Assembly: GCA_014729555.1 (NCBI GenBank) | Contig: WJJT01000008.1 | Span: forward strand, 1-48,342 | Origin: Candidatus Woesearchaeota archaeon | GTDB lineage: Archaea > Nanobdellota > Nanobdellia > Woesearchaeales > ARS49 | DNA: 48,342 nucleotides | Direction: 5' to 3' | Shown: positions 8,385 to 15,722 of the stretch, one piece after another | How positions within the stretch are numbered: position 1 is the stretch's first letter | How the letters are laid out: every line of letters begins with the position of its first letter | Made by a program: the position numbers and the translations under genes | Notes under the pieces: generated by a model | What the model saw: the letters and a program-made list of their open reading frames with translations, nothing else | Databases searched by the model: none | Told to the model about the DNA's origin: nothing

Positions 8385-8420
8385 CTGCCCCACCCCGCTA
8401 TAAAGTGAAAGAAATATGGC

Positions 8421-8432
8421 ATATTTATAAAG
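8421..8432 (-). promoter_or_regulatory. TATA box for initiator tRNA-Met
   Basis: On the minus strand this reads CTTTATAAATAT, centred about 27 nt before the tRNA 5' nucleotide, close to the archaeal TATA-to-start distance. Little or no 5' leader is expected. Confidence 0.65.
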
Positions 8433-8450
8433 GTTTTGTGTAATGGGAAG

Positions 8451-8460
8451 ATTTATAAAT
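8451..8460 (+). promoter_or_regulatory. TATA box for the tRNA-Ser region
   Basis: ATTTATAAAT is centred 28 nt before 8483, where a first partial copy of the tRNA-Ser 5' end begins, rather than before the complete tRNA at 8549. Confidence 0.65.
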
Positions 8461-8482
8461 ATCTGGGAGTTAATATAAACTA

Positions 8483-8548
8483 TGCCGCGGTCGCATACGC
8501 ACCGAATTAAAAATTCAGTGGTCGCGACCTTGCGCTCATTTCATTCAC
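8483..8548 (+). repeat. Partial 5' copy of tRNA-Ser with hairpin spacer
   Basis: Bases 8483-8496 (GCCGCGGTCGCATA) repeat exactly at 8549-8562, the tRNA-Ser 5' end. The 52 nt between hold a hairpin (CACCGAATT/AATTCAGTG), the perfect palindrome GGTCGCGACC and a GACCTTGCGC close to GTCCTTGCGC in the real tRNA's D-arm intron. It looks like a decayed or inserted partial tRNA duplicate sitting at the expected transcription start. It lacks an anticodon arm and 3' half, so it is not a tRNA itself. Confidence 0.75.
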
Positions 8549-8569
8549 GCCGCGGTCGCATAACCTGGT

Positions 8570-8614
8570 ACGCGCTGGAAACCTGCGGTTTCCGCTGGCG
8601 TCCTTGCGCAGGAC
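8570..8614 (+). other. D-arm intron (45 nt) of tRNA-Ser
   Basis: The central helix is CCTG/CAGG, the bulges are GTA and ACA, and the inner helix is CGCG/TGCG. A second stem, GGAAACC/GGTTTCC, lies within. Excision yields D-arm GCATAACCTGGTATTGC. A one-base shift of both cuts gives the same product. Confidence 0.85.
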
Positions 8615-8663
8615 ATTGCGCTGGATTGCTAATCCAGTTTCCTTCGGGATATATGGGTTCAAA

Positions 8664-8696
8664 AGTGGGGGATTGCATAAAGTCCCTTGTTGAAAG
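8664..8696 (+). other. T-loop (59/60) intron (33 nt) of tRNA-Ser
   Basis: The central helix is TTCA/TGAA, the bulges are AAA and AGT, and the inner helix is GTGGGGGAT/GTCCCTTGT with several G-U pairs. Excision restores GGGTTCAAATCCC. T-loop introns at this site are known mainly from Thermoproteales tRNAs. Confidence 0.85.
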
Positions 8697-8720
8697 TCCC
8701 ATCCGCGGCGTATTATTACA

Positions 8721-9404
8721 ATGGCAAAAAAAGAGACAATTGCGATAAGCCTTGGAGGCTCAATAATAGTACCAGACAAGATAGACATAGACTTCCTGAA
8801 AGATTTCAGAAAACTAATCCTTGAATACACAGACAAATATAATTTCATAATCTCAACAGGAGGCGGGCACACAGCAAGAGAATATGCACAGGCAGCAGAA
8901 AAAATAACAGAGACAACAAAAGACGACAAAGACTGGATAGGAATATACTGCACAAGAGTGAATGCACAGCTCGTAAGAGCAGTATTCCAGGACAAGGCAT
9001 ACAAAGACATAATAAAAGACCCAACAAAGAAAACAAAAACAGCAAAACCAATACTGCTTGCAGCAGGATACAAGCCAGGAAGCAGCAGCGACTACGACGC
9101 AGTACTTCTCGCAAAAACACACAAGACAAAAAAAATACTAAACCTCACAAACATAGACTATGTATACAACAAAGACCCGGCAACACACACATTTGCAAAA
9201 CCACTCAAGCAACTAAGCTGGGAAGAATACAGAAAAATAATACCAGCAGAATTTGAATACGGCATGCACACGCCATTTGACCCGGTTGCAAGCAAGCTGG
9301 CTGAAAAACTAAAGCTTGAAGTCACAATAATGAACGGCCGCAAACTAAGGCAAATCAAGAATTATCTAGACAAAAAAGAATTCATAGGAAGCGTGATAAA
9401 ATGA
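8721..9404 (+). CDS. pyrH: UMP kinase, archaeal PyrH type
   Basis: A 227-residue amino-acid-kinase fold enzyme that phosphorylates UMP to UDP with ATP. ISLGGSIIVPDKID at the start and ISTGGGHTAREY near residue 45 form the phosphate-binding loops. The archaeal UMP kinase signature IGIYCTRVNAQLVRAVF follows, then PGSSSDYDAVLLAK and LTNIDYVYNKDPATH for nucleotide binding. The start follows the tRNA-Ser 3' end by 10 bp. The stop overlaps the next gene's ATG by 4 nt, so it forms an operon with the PIN-ATPase. Confidence 0.93.
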   Translation: MAKKETIAISLGGSIIVPDKIDIDFLKDFRKLILEYTDKYNFIISTGGGHTAREYAQAAEKITETTKDDKDWIGIYCTRVNAQLVRAVFQDKAYKDIIKDPTKKTKTAKPILLAAGYKPGSSSDYDAVLLAKTHKTKKILNLTNIDYVYNKDPATHTFAKPLKQLSWEEYRKIIPAEFEYGMHTPFDPVASKLAEKLKLEVTIMNGRKLRQIKNYLDKKEFIGSVIK

Positions 9405-11236
9405 ACAACAAAATAGTCCCAGACACATCAGTAATAATAGAAGGAGCCCTAAGACAGCAGATAGAAAAAGGGCAGTTAAAAGGAAAAGAAATCCTGCTCC
9501 ACGAAGCAGTATTTGCAGAACTCGAGCACCAGGCAAACCAAGGCAGGTCAACAGGATTCATCGGGCTTGACGAGCTAAGACAGATACAGGAAACAGCAGA
9601 AAAGAACAAAATAAAGATAACAATATCAGGCAAAAGGCCGACAGCATCTGAAATAAAATACGCAGGAACAGGAGAGATAGACGCACTGATAAGGCAATTA
9701 GCCTGGGATGAAGACGCAACACTACTGACATCAGACAAAGTGCAGGCAAAAGTAGCAGAAGCAAAAGGAATGTCAGTAATACTTGTGCCGATGGAAACAG
9801 GGCCAAGGGAAAAAATCAAGCTTGAGAGTTACTTTGACTCAACAACAATGTCAGTGCACCTGCGAGAAAACGTGCAGCCAATGGCCAAAAAAGGAATTCC
9901 AGGAAAATGGAAATTTGCTGAACTGACAAAAACAAAACTAACAGCAGAAAAAATCAAAGATATAAGCCAAGAAATAATAGAAGAAGCAAGAAGCAGGACA
10001 GACGGTTTCCTGGAAATCGAAAGAGAAGGAAGCACAATAATACAATTAGGGCCATACAGAATAGTCATAACAAAACCACCCTTCTCAGACGGATGGGAAA
10101 TAACAGCAGTAAAACCAATCAAAAGGCTAAGCCTGAAGGACTACAATCTAAGCGAAAAAATGCAGAAAAGAGTTGCAGAACAGGCAGAAGGAATACTGAT
10201 AGCAGGAGCACCAGGACATGGAAAAACAACATTTGCACAGGCACTATCAGAATACTTTGCAGGCCAGGATAAAATAGTAAAAACAGTAGAAGCACCAAGA
10301 GACCTAGTGCTGCCAGACACAATCACACAACTCGCAATAAGCAGAGGAACACCAGAAGAAGTACACGATGTTTTATTATTATCCAGACCGGATTACACAG
10401 TATTTGACGAGATGAGAAACACACCAGACTTCATACTCTATTCAGACCTAAGACTTGCAGGGGTAGGAATGGTAGGGGTAATCCACGGAACAAACCCATT
10501 AGATGCAATACAAAGATTCATCGGCAAGCTTGAACTGGGCGTGATACCTCATGTAATAGACACAGTTGTATTCATAAAAAACGGACAGATAGACAAAGTC
10601 CTGGCAGTAGAGATGATAGTAAAAGTGCCCTCAGGCATGACAGAAGCAGACCTTGCAAGACCAGTAATAGTAATTGCAGACTTTGAAACAGGAACACCAG
10701 CAGCAGAAATATACTCCTACGGAGAAGAGACAGTAGTAGTGCCTGTCACAGAAACAACAGCACAGATGACAGGAGCAAAAAAGCTGGCAGCAGAGGCAAT
10801 AGAAAAAGCAATGCAGAAATTCACAGACCAGATAAAAGTAGAGATGCCGTCAGAACACAAAGCAGTAGTATACGTGCCAAAACAATACATAGCAGGAATA
10901 ATAGGAAAAGAAGGTAAAAACATAACAAAACTTGAGGAAAGACTGGGAATTGGCCTAGACATAAGAGAACTTGGGGCAGAAGAGAGAGCAGAGGCTTCAA
11001 AACCAGAAGGAAAAGAAGTGCATCACGAGCTGAACCTTGCAAGCAAATACATCGAGATACACCTTGAAGAAAACCTAAAAGGGCAGGATGCAGACATTTA
11101 TGTCTCAAACGAATACCTCGCAACATTCAACATAGGCAAAAAAGGGCTTATACGAATCAAAAAAAGCAATCCAATAGGAAAAGCAATACTAAACGCCAAA
11201 AAATACCAGGAAAAGATAAGAATATTCCAAGCATAG
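9401..11236 (+). CDS. PIN domain-ATPase-KH domain protein (PINc/VapC-family ATPase)
   Basis: A 611-residue three-part protein conserved in archaea. A PIN nuclease domain (residues 1-130; IVPDTSVIIEG, HEAVFAELEHQ, GEIDALIRQLA and TSDKVQAK give the acidic site) is followed by a secretion/PilT-type ATPase with Walker A GAPGHGKT at 269-276 and VFDEMRNTPDF. A KH RNA-binding domain near 488-540 carries IAGIIGKEGKNITKLEERLG. The combination suggests an ATP-driven RNA-handling or RNA-cleaving machine; its biological role is unsettled. It is coupled to UMP kinase through an ATGA overlap. Confidence 0.92.
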   Translation: MNNKIVPDTSVIIEGALRQQIEKGQLKGKEILLHEAVFAELEHQANQGRSTGFIGLDELRQIQETAEKNKIKITISGKRPTASEIKYAGTGEIDALIRQLAWDEDATLLTSDKVQAKVAEAKGMSVILVPMETGPREKIKLESYFDSTTMSVHLRENVQPMAKKGIPGKWKFAELTKTKLTAEKIKDISQEIIEEARSRTDGFLEIEREGSTIIQLGPYRIVITKPPFSDGWEITAVKPIKRLSLKDYNLSEKMQKRVAEQAEGILIAGAPGHGKTTFAQALSEYFAGQDKIVKTVEAPRDLVLPDTITQLAISRGTPEEVHDVLLLSRPDYTVFDEMRNTPDFILYSDLRLAGVGMVGVIHGTNPLDAIQRFIGKLELGVIPHVIDTVVFIKNGQIDKVLAVEMIVKVPSGMTEADLARPVIVIADFETGTPAAEIYSYGEETVVVPVTETTAQMTGAKKLAAEAIEKAMQKFTDQIKVEMPSEHKAVVYVPKQYIAGIIGKEGKNITKLEERLGIGLDIRELGAEERAEASKPEGKEVHHELNLASKYIEIHLEENLKGQDADIYVSNEYLATFNIGKKGLIRIKKSNPIGKAILNAKKYQEKIRIFQA

Positions 11237-11271
11237 AAAAGTATATAAACAAAGAGTTCTGAATCAGTCAT

Positions 11272-12564
11272 ATGTTTGACATAAACCTAATAAGAGAAAA
11301 CCCAGAAAAAGTAAAAGAAAACCTCAAGAAAAGATATGACAAAGAGCTAATTCCACTAGTCGATGACCTAAAGAAAAAAGACGCAGAGTGGAGAAAATTA
11401 AAGCAGGAAGTAGACGCGCTAAGAGCAAAAAGAAACGAATTAAGCAAAAAAATAAACAAGCTCAAAAAACAAGGAAAAAAAGCAGAAAAAGAAATCAAAC
11501 AGGCAGCAGAAATCGCAGACAAGATAGAAAAAATAGAAGAAGTAATGGACAAGCTGCAGTACGGCATAAACTACTACCTGATGGACCTGCCAAACATGCT
11601 TGACAAATCAGTGCCAATAGGAATGGAGGAAAAAGACAACAAAGTCATAAAAACAACAGGAAAACCAAAAAAATTCAATTTTGAGATAAAAGGACACGGA
11701 GAAATCGCAGAACAATTAGGGATTGCAGACTTTGAAAGAGCAGCAAAAGTATCAGGCGCAGGATTCTATTACATAAAAAACGAACTAGCAATACTAAACC
11801 AGGCACTAATAAGGTATGCAATAGACTTCTTAATGAAAAAAGGATATGACTACATAGAACCGCCGCTAATGCTAAGAAGAAAAGCATATGAGGGGGTAAC
11901 TGACCTGGAAGACTTCAAGAACGTCATGTACAAGGCAGAAAAAGAAGACTTGTATTTCATAGCAACAAGCGAGCACAGCCTGATAGCGCAATACATGGAT
12001 GAGAATATTCCTATTGAGAAACTTCCGATAAAACTAGCAGGATACAGCATGTGCTTTAGAAAAGAGATAGGAAGCCATGGCGTGGACACAAAAGGACTAT
12101 TCAGGACACACCAATTCAACAAAGTAGAGCAAATCGTGCTGTGCAAACCAAAAGAAGACATGCTGTTCTTCAATGAATTACTTGTTAATTCTGAAAAACT
12201 CATTGAATCACTTGATCTGCCATACCGGCTGTTAGAGATGTGCTCTGGAGATTTAGGACCATTAAAATCCAAGCAGATTGATATAGAAGTATGGATGCCA
12301 AAACAAGGCAAGTATCAGGAAGTAGGAAGCTGCAGCAACTGCACAGACTACCAGGCAAGAAGACTAAACATAAAAGCAATAGACAAGCACCTTGAAAAAA
12401 CACCCATTTACACTCTTAATAACACAGCAATAGCAACATCCAGAATAATAGTGGCGATTTTAGAGAATTTCCAGAACAAAGACGGCTCTGTAGACATACC
12501 AAAAGCACTTCACAAATACACAGGATTCAAGAAAATAAAAGCGCCAAAAAAAGCCAACAAGTGA
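11272..12564 (+). CDS. serS: Serine--tRNA ligase
   Basis: A class II aminoacyl-tRNA synthetase of 430 residues, normal length. The N-terminal 110 residues form the Lys/Glu-rich coiled coil that reaches the long variable arm of tRNA-Ser. The catalytic domain shows motif 2 in AGYSMCFRKEIGSHGVDTKGLFRTHQF and motif 3 in NNTAIATSRIIVAILENFQ, with TSEHSLIAQYMDE before them. This is the common (bacterial/eukaryotic-like) SerRS rather than the methanogen type. A TATA-like GTATATAAAC about 25 nt upstream suggests its own leaderless promoter. Its substrate, tRNA-Ser(GCU), lies 2.5 kb upstream. Confidence 0.97.
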   Translation: MFDINLIRENPEKVKENLKKRYDKELIPLVDDLKKKDAEWRKLKQEVDALRAKRNELSKKINKLKKQGKKAEKEIKQAAEIADKIEKIEEVMDKLQYGINYYLMDLPNMLDKSVPIGMEEKDNKVIKTTGKPKKFNFEIKGHGEIAEQLGIADFERAAKVSGAGFYYIKNELAILNQALIRYAIDFLMKKGYDYIEPPLMLRRKAYEGVTDLEDFKNVMYKAEKEDLYFIATSEHSLIAQYMDENIPIEKLPIKLAGYSMCFRKEIGSHGVDTKGLFRTHQFNKVEQIVLCKPKEDMLFFNELLVNSEKLIESLDLPYRLLEMCSGDLGPLKSKQIDIEVWMPKQGKYQEVGSCSNCTDYQARRLNIKAIDKHLEKTPIYTLNNTAIATSRIIVAILENFQNKDGSVDIPKALHKYTGFKKIKAPKKANK

Positions 12565-12613
12565 TTTCTCCACTACAATAAAGCTTAAATAATCTGCCAC
12601 ATACTTTCAGGTT

Positions 12614-13675
12614 ATGAATTTATTTGACGGCATACTGGGCGATGAAGAATCATTATTTAAAAACGAAGATGCACTAGATACAGAATTTGTTCCAAAATTA
12701 TTACCTTTTAGAGAAGGGCAGCAAAAAGAGATAATACTAAGCATAAAGCCACTGATGCAAAACAGAAACGGCAAAAATCTCTTTATCTGCGGAGCACCAG
12801 GCATAGGCAAAACAGCAGCAACAAAATGGATATTCAGGGATCTTGAGTACAACACAGATGAAGTTGTGCCAATTTACATCAACTGCTGGCAGAAAAATAC
12901 CACGTATAAAATAATCGTAGAGATATGCCACCAACTAGGATACAAGTTTACACAAAACAAAAACACAGAAGAACTGTTTAAAGTAGTGCAGAACATGGCA
13001 AACAGAAAACCAATAGTTTTCGCGTTTGATGAGATTGACAAGGTAGAAGATTTTGACTTTCTATATTCAATCCTAAATGATATCTACAAAAAAAGCATAT
13101 TCCTGATAACCAATTACAAAGAATGGCTAGACAAACTAGAAGACAGGATAAAATCAAGACTAATACCAGAAATAATAGAATTCAAATCATACGATGAAAA
13201 AGAAACATCAGAGATACTAAAACAAAGAACAATGTACGCATTTCTTCCAGACGTACTGGATGACTCAGCGTTTTCATTGATATCCAAGACATCATCAGAA
13301 AGAGGAGACATAAGAGCAGGACTTTACTTACTCAGAGAGGCAGGAAGGATAGCAGAAAGCCAAAGCTCAAAAAAAGTAACAGAAGAGCATGCGCAGAAGG
13401 CCATTGATAAATTAGAGGATTTTAAAATCAAGAAATCAAGCGACTTAGATGAAGACACACAACTAGTGCTGTCGGTAGTAAAAGAGAATTCTGACAAAAA
13501 AATAGGAGACTTGTTTGATGAATACAAGAAAAAAGGCGGAACAGGCGCGTATAAAACATTCCAGAGAAGAATAGAGAAACTAAGCAAAGCACAGTTTATC
13601 ACAGCAAACAAAGTGACTGGAAAAGAAGGAAATACAACAATCATAAGTTATACAAAGAAGTTGACTGAATTCTAG
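12614..13675 (+). CDS. cdc6: Orc1/Cdc6 replication initiator
   Basis: A 353-residue AAA+ origin-binding protein that marks origins and loads MCM. Walker A is GAPGIGKT (residues 60-67), Walker B VFAFDEIDKV (about 135-144), and sensor 1 is IFLITNYKEW. ISSERGDIRAGL-type lid residues follow (SSERGDIRAGLYLLREAG), and a C-terminal winged helix begins near residue 275. Such genes often lie by the origin, but the adjoining spacers here are very short and show no evident repeated origin boxes. Its stop overlaps that of the convergent TrmB-like gene in CTAG. Confidence 0.92.
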   Translation: MNLFDGILGDEESLFKNEDALDTEFVPKLLPFREGQQKEIILSIKPLMQNRNGKNLFICGAPGIGKTAATKWIFRDLEYNTDEVVPIYINCWQKNTTYKIIVEICHQLGYKFTQNKNTEELFKVVQNMANRKPIVFAFDEIDKVEDFDFLYSILNDIYKKSIFLITNYKEWLDKLEDRIKSRLIPEIIEFKSYDEKETSEILKQRTMYAFLPDVLDDSAFSLISKTSSERGDIRAGLYLLREAGRIAESQSSKKVTEEHAQKAIDKLEDFKIKKSSDLDEDTQLVLSVVKENSDKKIGDLFDEYKKKGGTGAYKTFQRRIEKLSKAQFITANKVTGKEGNTTIISYTKKLTEF

Positions 13676-14385
13676 GATTTCTTAGCAATCTTCCACAAAA
13701 CTTCAAAATGATTCTTGTAAGTCTGTGCTATTAACTTGTTTTTTATCAAAATAATTAACGGCTTTTGCTTTATTAGATGGATAGCTATATAGTCACCGAA
13801 TATGTTAGTTGTTGCTTCGCTGTCAATATCTAAGTATCTGTATTCAAAGCGCTTATACGCAAAAGGAGGCGTGCCTTTTAATATAGAGTTTCCAATAATT
13901 CTTACCCGTATATTTGACTTCATAACTTGCTTGGCAATCCTTGGAATCTCATACAAAGCATAGAATGCTCTTCCGGTTGAACCAAAAGCACAATACTCTT
14001 TTGATTTAAGCATTAAATTAATCAACACTCTCAAACCCTCTTTTCCCTCATAAACCTTGATTTCCTGAGGAATCTCCTGAACTTTCTCAATCTGTTTTAA
14101 CTCTGGAATCAAATCCTTGATAAATGCAGACTTTTCCTTGACAGGATTCAGTAAGTTATCTGGCTCTGAAGCAGAAAAGAACTTCTTGTTTGCTTTTATG
14201 ATGTAATTAACTAGGCCTTTTTCAATCAAGTGATTAAGGACAGTGTAAACTAGAGTTCTATCCATGCCAATCTTTTTGGCTATAGTGTTTGCAGAGCTAG
14301 AGCCACGCTTAAGCAATTCTAGGTAAACTTTGGATTCATTACCTGTAAGCCCTGATTTCTGCAGTCTTTCCTCAAATGCGGTCAT
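13672..14385 (-). CDS. TrmB-family transcriptional regulator
   Basis: A 237-residue regulator with an N-terminal winged helix (LTGNESKVYLELLKRGSSSANTIAKKIGMDRTLVYTVLNHL, in the first 60 residues) and a TrmB-like sensor domain ending GDYIAIHLIKQKPLIILIKN. TrmB proteins typically sense sugars or metabolites. An ATG 48 nt further upstream exists, but a TATA box (TTTTATATA) lies inside that extension, about 28 nt before this ATG, so the internal start is preferred with a leaderless mRNA. It is divergent from the 109-residue gene at 14474. Which genes it controls is not visible. Confidence 0.82.
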   Translation of the reverse strand: MTAFEERLQKSGLTGNESKVYLELLKRGSSSANTIAKKIGMDRTLVYTVLNHLIEKGLVNYIIKANKKFFSASEPDNLLNPVKEKSAFIKDLIPELKQIEKVQEIPQEIKVYEGKEGLRVLINLMLKSKEYCAFGSTGRAFYALYEIPRIAKQVMKSNIRVRIIGNSILKGTPPFAYKRFEYRYLDIDSEATTNIFGDYIAIHLIKQKPLIILIKNKLIAQTYKNHFEVLWKIAKKS

Positions 14386-14473
14386 ATTTGGCAGGAATTG
14401 TTTGAAGTATATAAAATTGTTGTTATTTATCATAACAACTATTCTTTAAGTAGTTCTGAGAGGTAGAGATAAT

Positions 14474-14803
14474 ATGGTGAGTAAGATGAGTGAAGACAGC
14501 AAACTAGCACGGATACTGGAAAAAATAGGAGAAAAAAGATTAAAATCCATTCTGTGTGCAGGAATGGGTGCAGCAGTGGGCAGTATTGATTGCATATCTT
14601 CAGGCCTGCCCATACTAACTACAGGTCTTCCTATTTTAGATCATATCAGAAGTGCAGAAGCTTATGAGTACGGTTTTGGCGATAGTAGATTTCCGCCCAG
14701 AGAATACTATACAGGATTAATAACATATGCTCTGAGTGCGAGCATTCCTTTTATAGTCAAGTACCATACAGAAATAGCAGAACTGACTGACAAAATTCTT
14801 TAA
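14474..14803 (+). CDS. Hypothetical protein with hydrophobic segments, 109 residues
   Basis: No family is recognised. Two moderately hydrophobic stretches, ILCAGMGAAVGSIDCISSGLPILTTG-like (about residues 28-52) and YTGLITYALSASIPFIV (about 80-96), could be membrane segments; the rest is polar. A GAGAGGTAG Shine-Dalgarno precedes the ATG, with a second ATG four codons in. It is transcribed divergently from the TrmB-like regulator with only about 90 bp between, so TrmB control is a natural guess. Confidence 0.6.
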   Translation: MVSKMSEDSKLARILEKIGEKRLKSILCAGMGAAVGSIDCISSGLPILTTGLPILDHIRSAEAYEYGFGDSRFPPREYYTGLITYALSASIPFIVKYHTEIAELTDKIL

Positions 14804-14830
14804 TTTTCTCTAATTATCCCATAATCAAGC

Positions 14831-14858
14831 CCACTGGACACTGGACAAGGTGTCGTGG
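14831..14858 (+). promoter_or_regulatory. Palindrome directly upstream of a TATA box, possible operator
   Basis: CCAC-TG-GACAC and GTGTC-GTGG form a nearly perfect inverted repeat of nine pairs, ending 2 bp before the TATA box at 14861. Its position fits a regulator site over the BRE; it could also be a terminator hairpin for the gene before. Confidence 0.5.
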
Positions 14859-14860
14859 CG

Positions 14861-14869
14861 TATTTAAAT
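14861..14869 (+). promoter_or_regulatory. TATA box of the tiny-ORF transcript
   Basis: TATTTAAAT; transcription would start near 14890, giving a leader of about 70 nt that contains the two hairpins at 14903 and 14929. Confidence 0.55.
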
Positions 14870-14902
14870 GAATCTGATTCTGATAATTCTTAGAGAGGCA
14901 GC

Positions 14903-14924
14903 GCAGAATCATACATGATTCTGC
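14903..14924 (+). repeat. Perfect 10-bp palindrome in a leader
   Basis: GCAGAATCAT and ATGATTCTGC are separated by 2 nt. This is the first of two adjacent hairpins. Confidence 0.8.
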
Positions 14925-14928
14925 TGGT

Positions 14929-14950
14929 CTCAAAATTTAAAAATTTTGAG
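14929..14950 (+). promoter_or_regulatory. Perfect 10-bp hairpin that takes in the Shine-Dalgarno
   Basis: CTCAAAATTT and AAATTTTGAG are separated by 2 nt. The 3' arm contains the GAG of the GAGGTGAT ribosome site before the ATG at 14960, so folding would partly hide it. The A/T-rich stem could act as an RNA thermometer or a ligand- or protein-controlled switch. Confidence 0.55.
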
Positions 14951-14959
14951 GTGATTAAT

Positions 14960-15031
14960 ATGATAGACCTGAGCCAAACAACAATCAAACACTTATTTTT
15001 CGAACAAATAAAAGCATTAAACAAGAGGTGA
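14960..15031 (+). CDS. Tiny ORF, 23 residues
   Basis: MIDLSQTTIKHLFFEQIKAL... has an excellent GAGGTGAT Shine-Dalgarno 5 nt before the ATG, partly inside a hairpin. The predicted peptide is a basic amphipathic helix. Its last codons contain the ribosome site of the next ORF, so it may serve as a leader peptide whose translation opens the downstream site. No homologue is recognised. Confidence 0.5.
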   Translation: MIDLSQTTIKHLFFEQIKALNKR

Positions 15032-15037
15032 TAAACT

Positions 15038-15187
15038 GTGGGAGTAACCCCAATACCAGAAGATCCTCTATTTGAGGAACTGCAAGAACTAGACATATAT
15101 GAAGAAGAAGGCGTGGAAAATCTAATGGATGAAGACGGAATATCTGACGCAGAATACGGATTCATGACAGGCTTTTTAGCTTCATAA
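15038..15187 (+). CDS. Small acidic protein, 49 residues, GTG start
   Basis: This protein starts at a GTG preceded by GAGGTGAT, six bases after the stop of the 23-residue ORF. It is strongly acidic, with ELQELDIYEEEGVENLMDED followed by ISDAEYGFMTGFLAS. The DAEYGFM-x-GF ending looks like a small conserved helical module, but I cannot name the family. A T-rich tract follows the stop and may end the transcript. Confidence 0.6.
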   Translation: MGVTPIPEDPLFEELQELDIYEEEGVENLMDEDGISDAEYGFMTGFLAS

Positions 15188-15251
15188 TATTTTTTTCTTT
15201 TTATAATGTTCAAAAGTAAATTTATTAAAGTATAAAGTACAAATACTGTAT

Positions 15252-15649
15252 ATGATAACAATAAGAAAAGCAGGAGCGCTGATTATTAAGGATAAAAAAC
15301 TACTAATTGTTAAGCCAAAAGGAAAGCTGTATTTCATCAATCCTGGCGGCAAATATGAAGAAGATGAAACTGCCAAGACTGCCTAAGACAAGAATTAAAA
15401 GAAGAACTCCAAGTAACTGTCGATTCTATAAAAAATTTCAAAACTTATACCCTTGACAAGGCGGCACACGGCAATCACCCACTGATACTGGAATTATACC
15501 TTGTGGAGATATATGGCAAAATAATACCTTCTTCTGAAATTGGCACTATTCAATGGATGAGCAAAGACGATTTTGAAACAAGAAAATTTAATACACCTCC
15601 TTCTTTTGAAAAATATATTCCTGATTTAATTAAAAAAGGGTTGCTATAG
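15252..15649 (+). pseudogene. Nudix hydrolase with a -1 frameshift
   Basis: The first 44 codons read as a Nudix N-terminus (AGALIIKDKKLLIVKPKGK, then GGKYEEDETAKTA) and meet a TAA at 15384. Read one base back from there, LRQELKEELQVTVD continues the Nudix box and runs to 15649. One extra C in the CC at 15382-15383 would give an intact protein of about 132 residues whose box is G-x5-E...QELxEE, with Gln in place of the usual Arg. Nudix enzymes cleave nucleoside-diphosphate-linked substrates; the target is not predictable. The break could be a true pseudogene, but a missing homopolymer base in the assembly is equally likely. Confidence 0.85.
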
Positions 15650-15722
15650 ATTACATTTTTTATATAACCTTATATAAACACAAATCATAAGCTTTTTAAA
15701 GGCCCTACTGCTTCTATTAATT

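Larger units (their letters stand above)
8249..8399 (-). tRNA. Initiator tRNA-Met (CAU) with three introns
   Basis: After removing three insertions (8384-8354, 8337-8308, 8299-8285) the RNA is 75 nt and ideal for an archaeal initiator. The acceptor is AGCGGGG/CCCCGCT with A1-U72 and discriminator A. The D-stem is GGGC/GCCC, the anticodon stem GAGGG/CCCTC ends in three G-C pairs, the loop is CTCATAA and the T-loop is TTCAAAT. CCA is not encoded. As written, the gene cannot fold as a tRNA without removing all three segments, and each has a BHB-type fold at its ends. A TATA box centred 27 nt upstream suggests transcription begins at or very near nucleotide 1. Confidence 0.96.
8549..8710 (+). tRNA. 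tRNA-Ser (GCU) with D-arm and T-loop introns
   Basis: Removing 8570-8614 and 8664-8696 leaves 84 nt: acceptor GCCGCGG/CCGCGGC, discriminator G, D-arm GCA...TGC with GG in the loop, anticodon arm CTGGA-TTGCTAA-TCCAG (anticodon GCU), a long variable arm closed by TTCC/GGGA as in serine tRNAs, and T-arm ATGGG-TTCAAAT-CCCAT. CCA is not encoded. The T-loop is canonical only after excision. The gene sits 10 bp before the UMP kinase start and may share its transcript. Its 5' end is partly duplicated upstream. Confidence 0.95.

Noticed and set aside
8483-8548. A second tRNA-Ser gene
   Set aside because: Only the acceptor strand and part of the D-arm are present; no anticodon arm, T-arm or acceptor 3' strand follows before the true tRNA.
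12565-12613. Replication origin beside cdc6
   Set aside because: The spacer is only 49 bp and shows no repeated origin-box-like inverted elements; neighbouring spacers do not either.
23-14849. A 9-mer TGTCCAGTG found in three spacers (near 24, 8207 and 14833)
   Set aside because: Only three short matches, in different positions relative to genes; it could be chance or part of unrelated palindromes.
14960-15187. Toxin-antitoxin pair formed by the two tiny ORFs
   Set aside because: Neither peptide resembles a known toxin or antitoxin; size and spacing alone are not enough.
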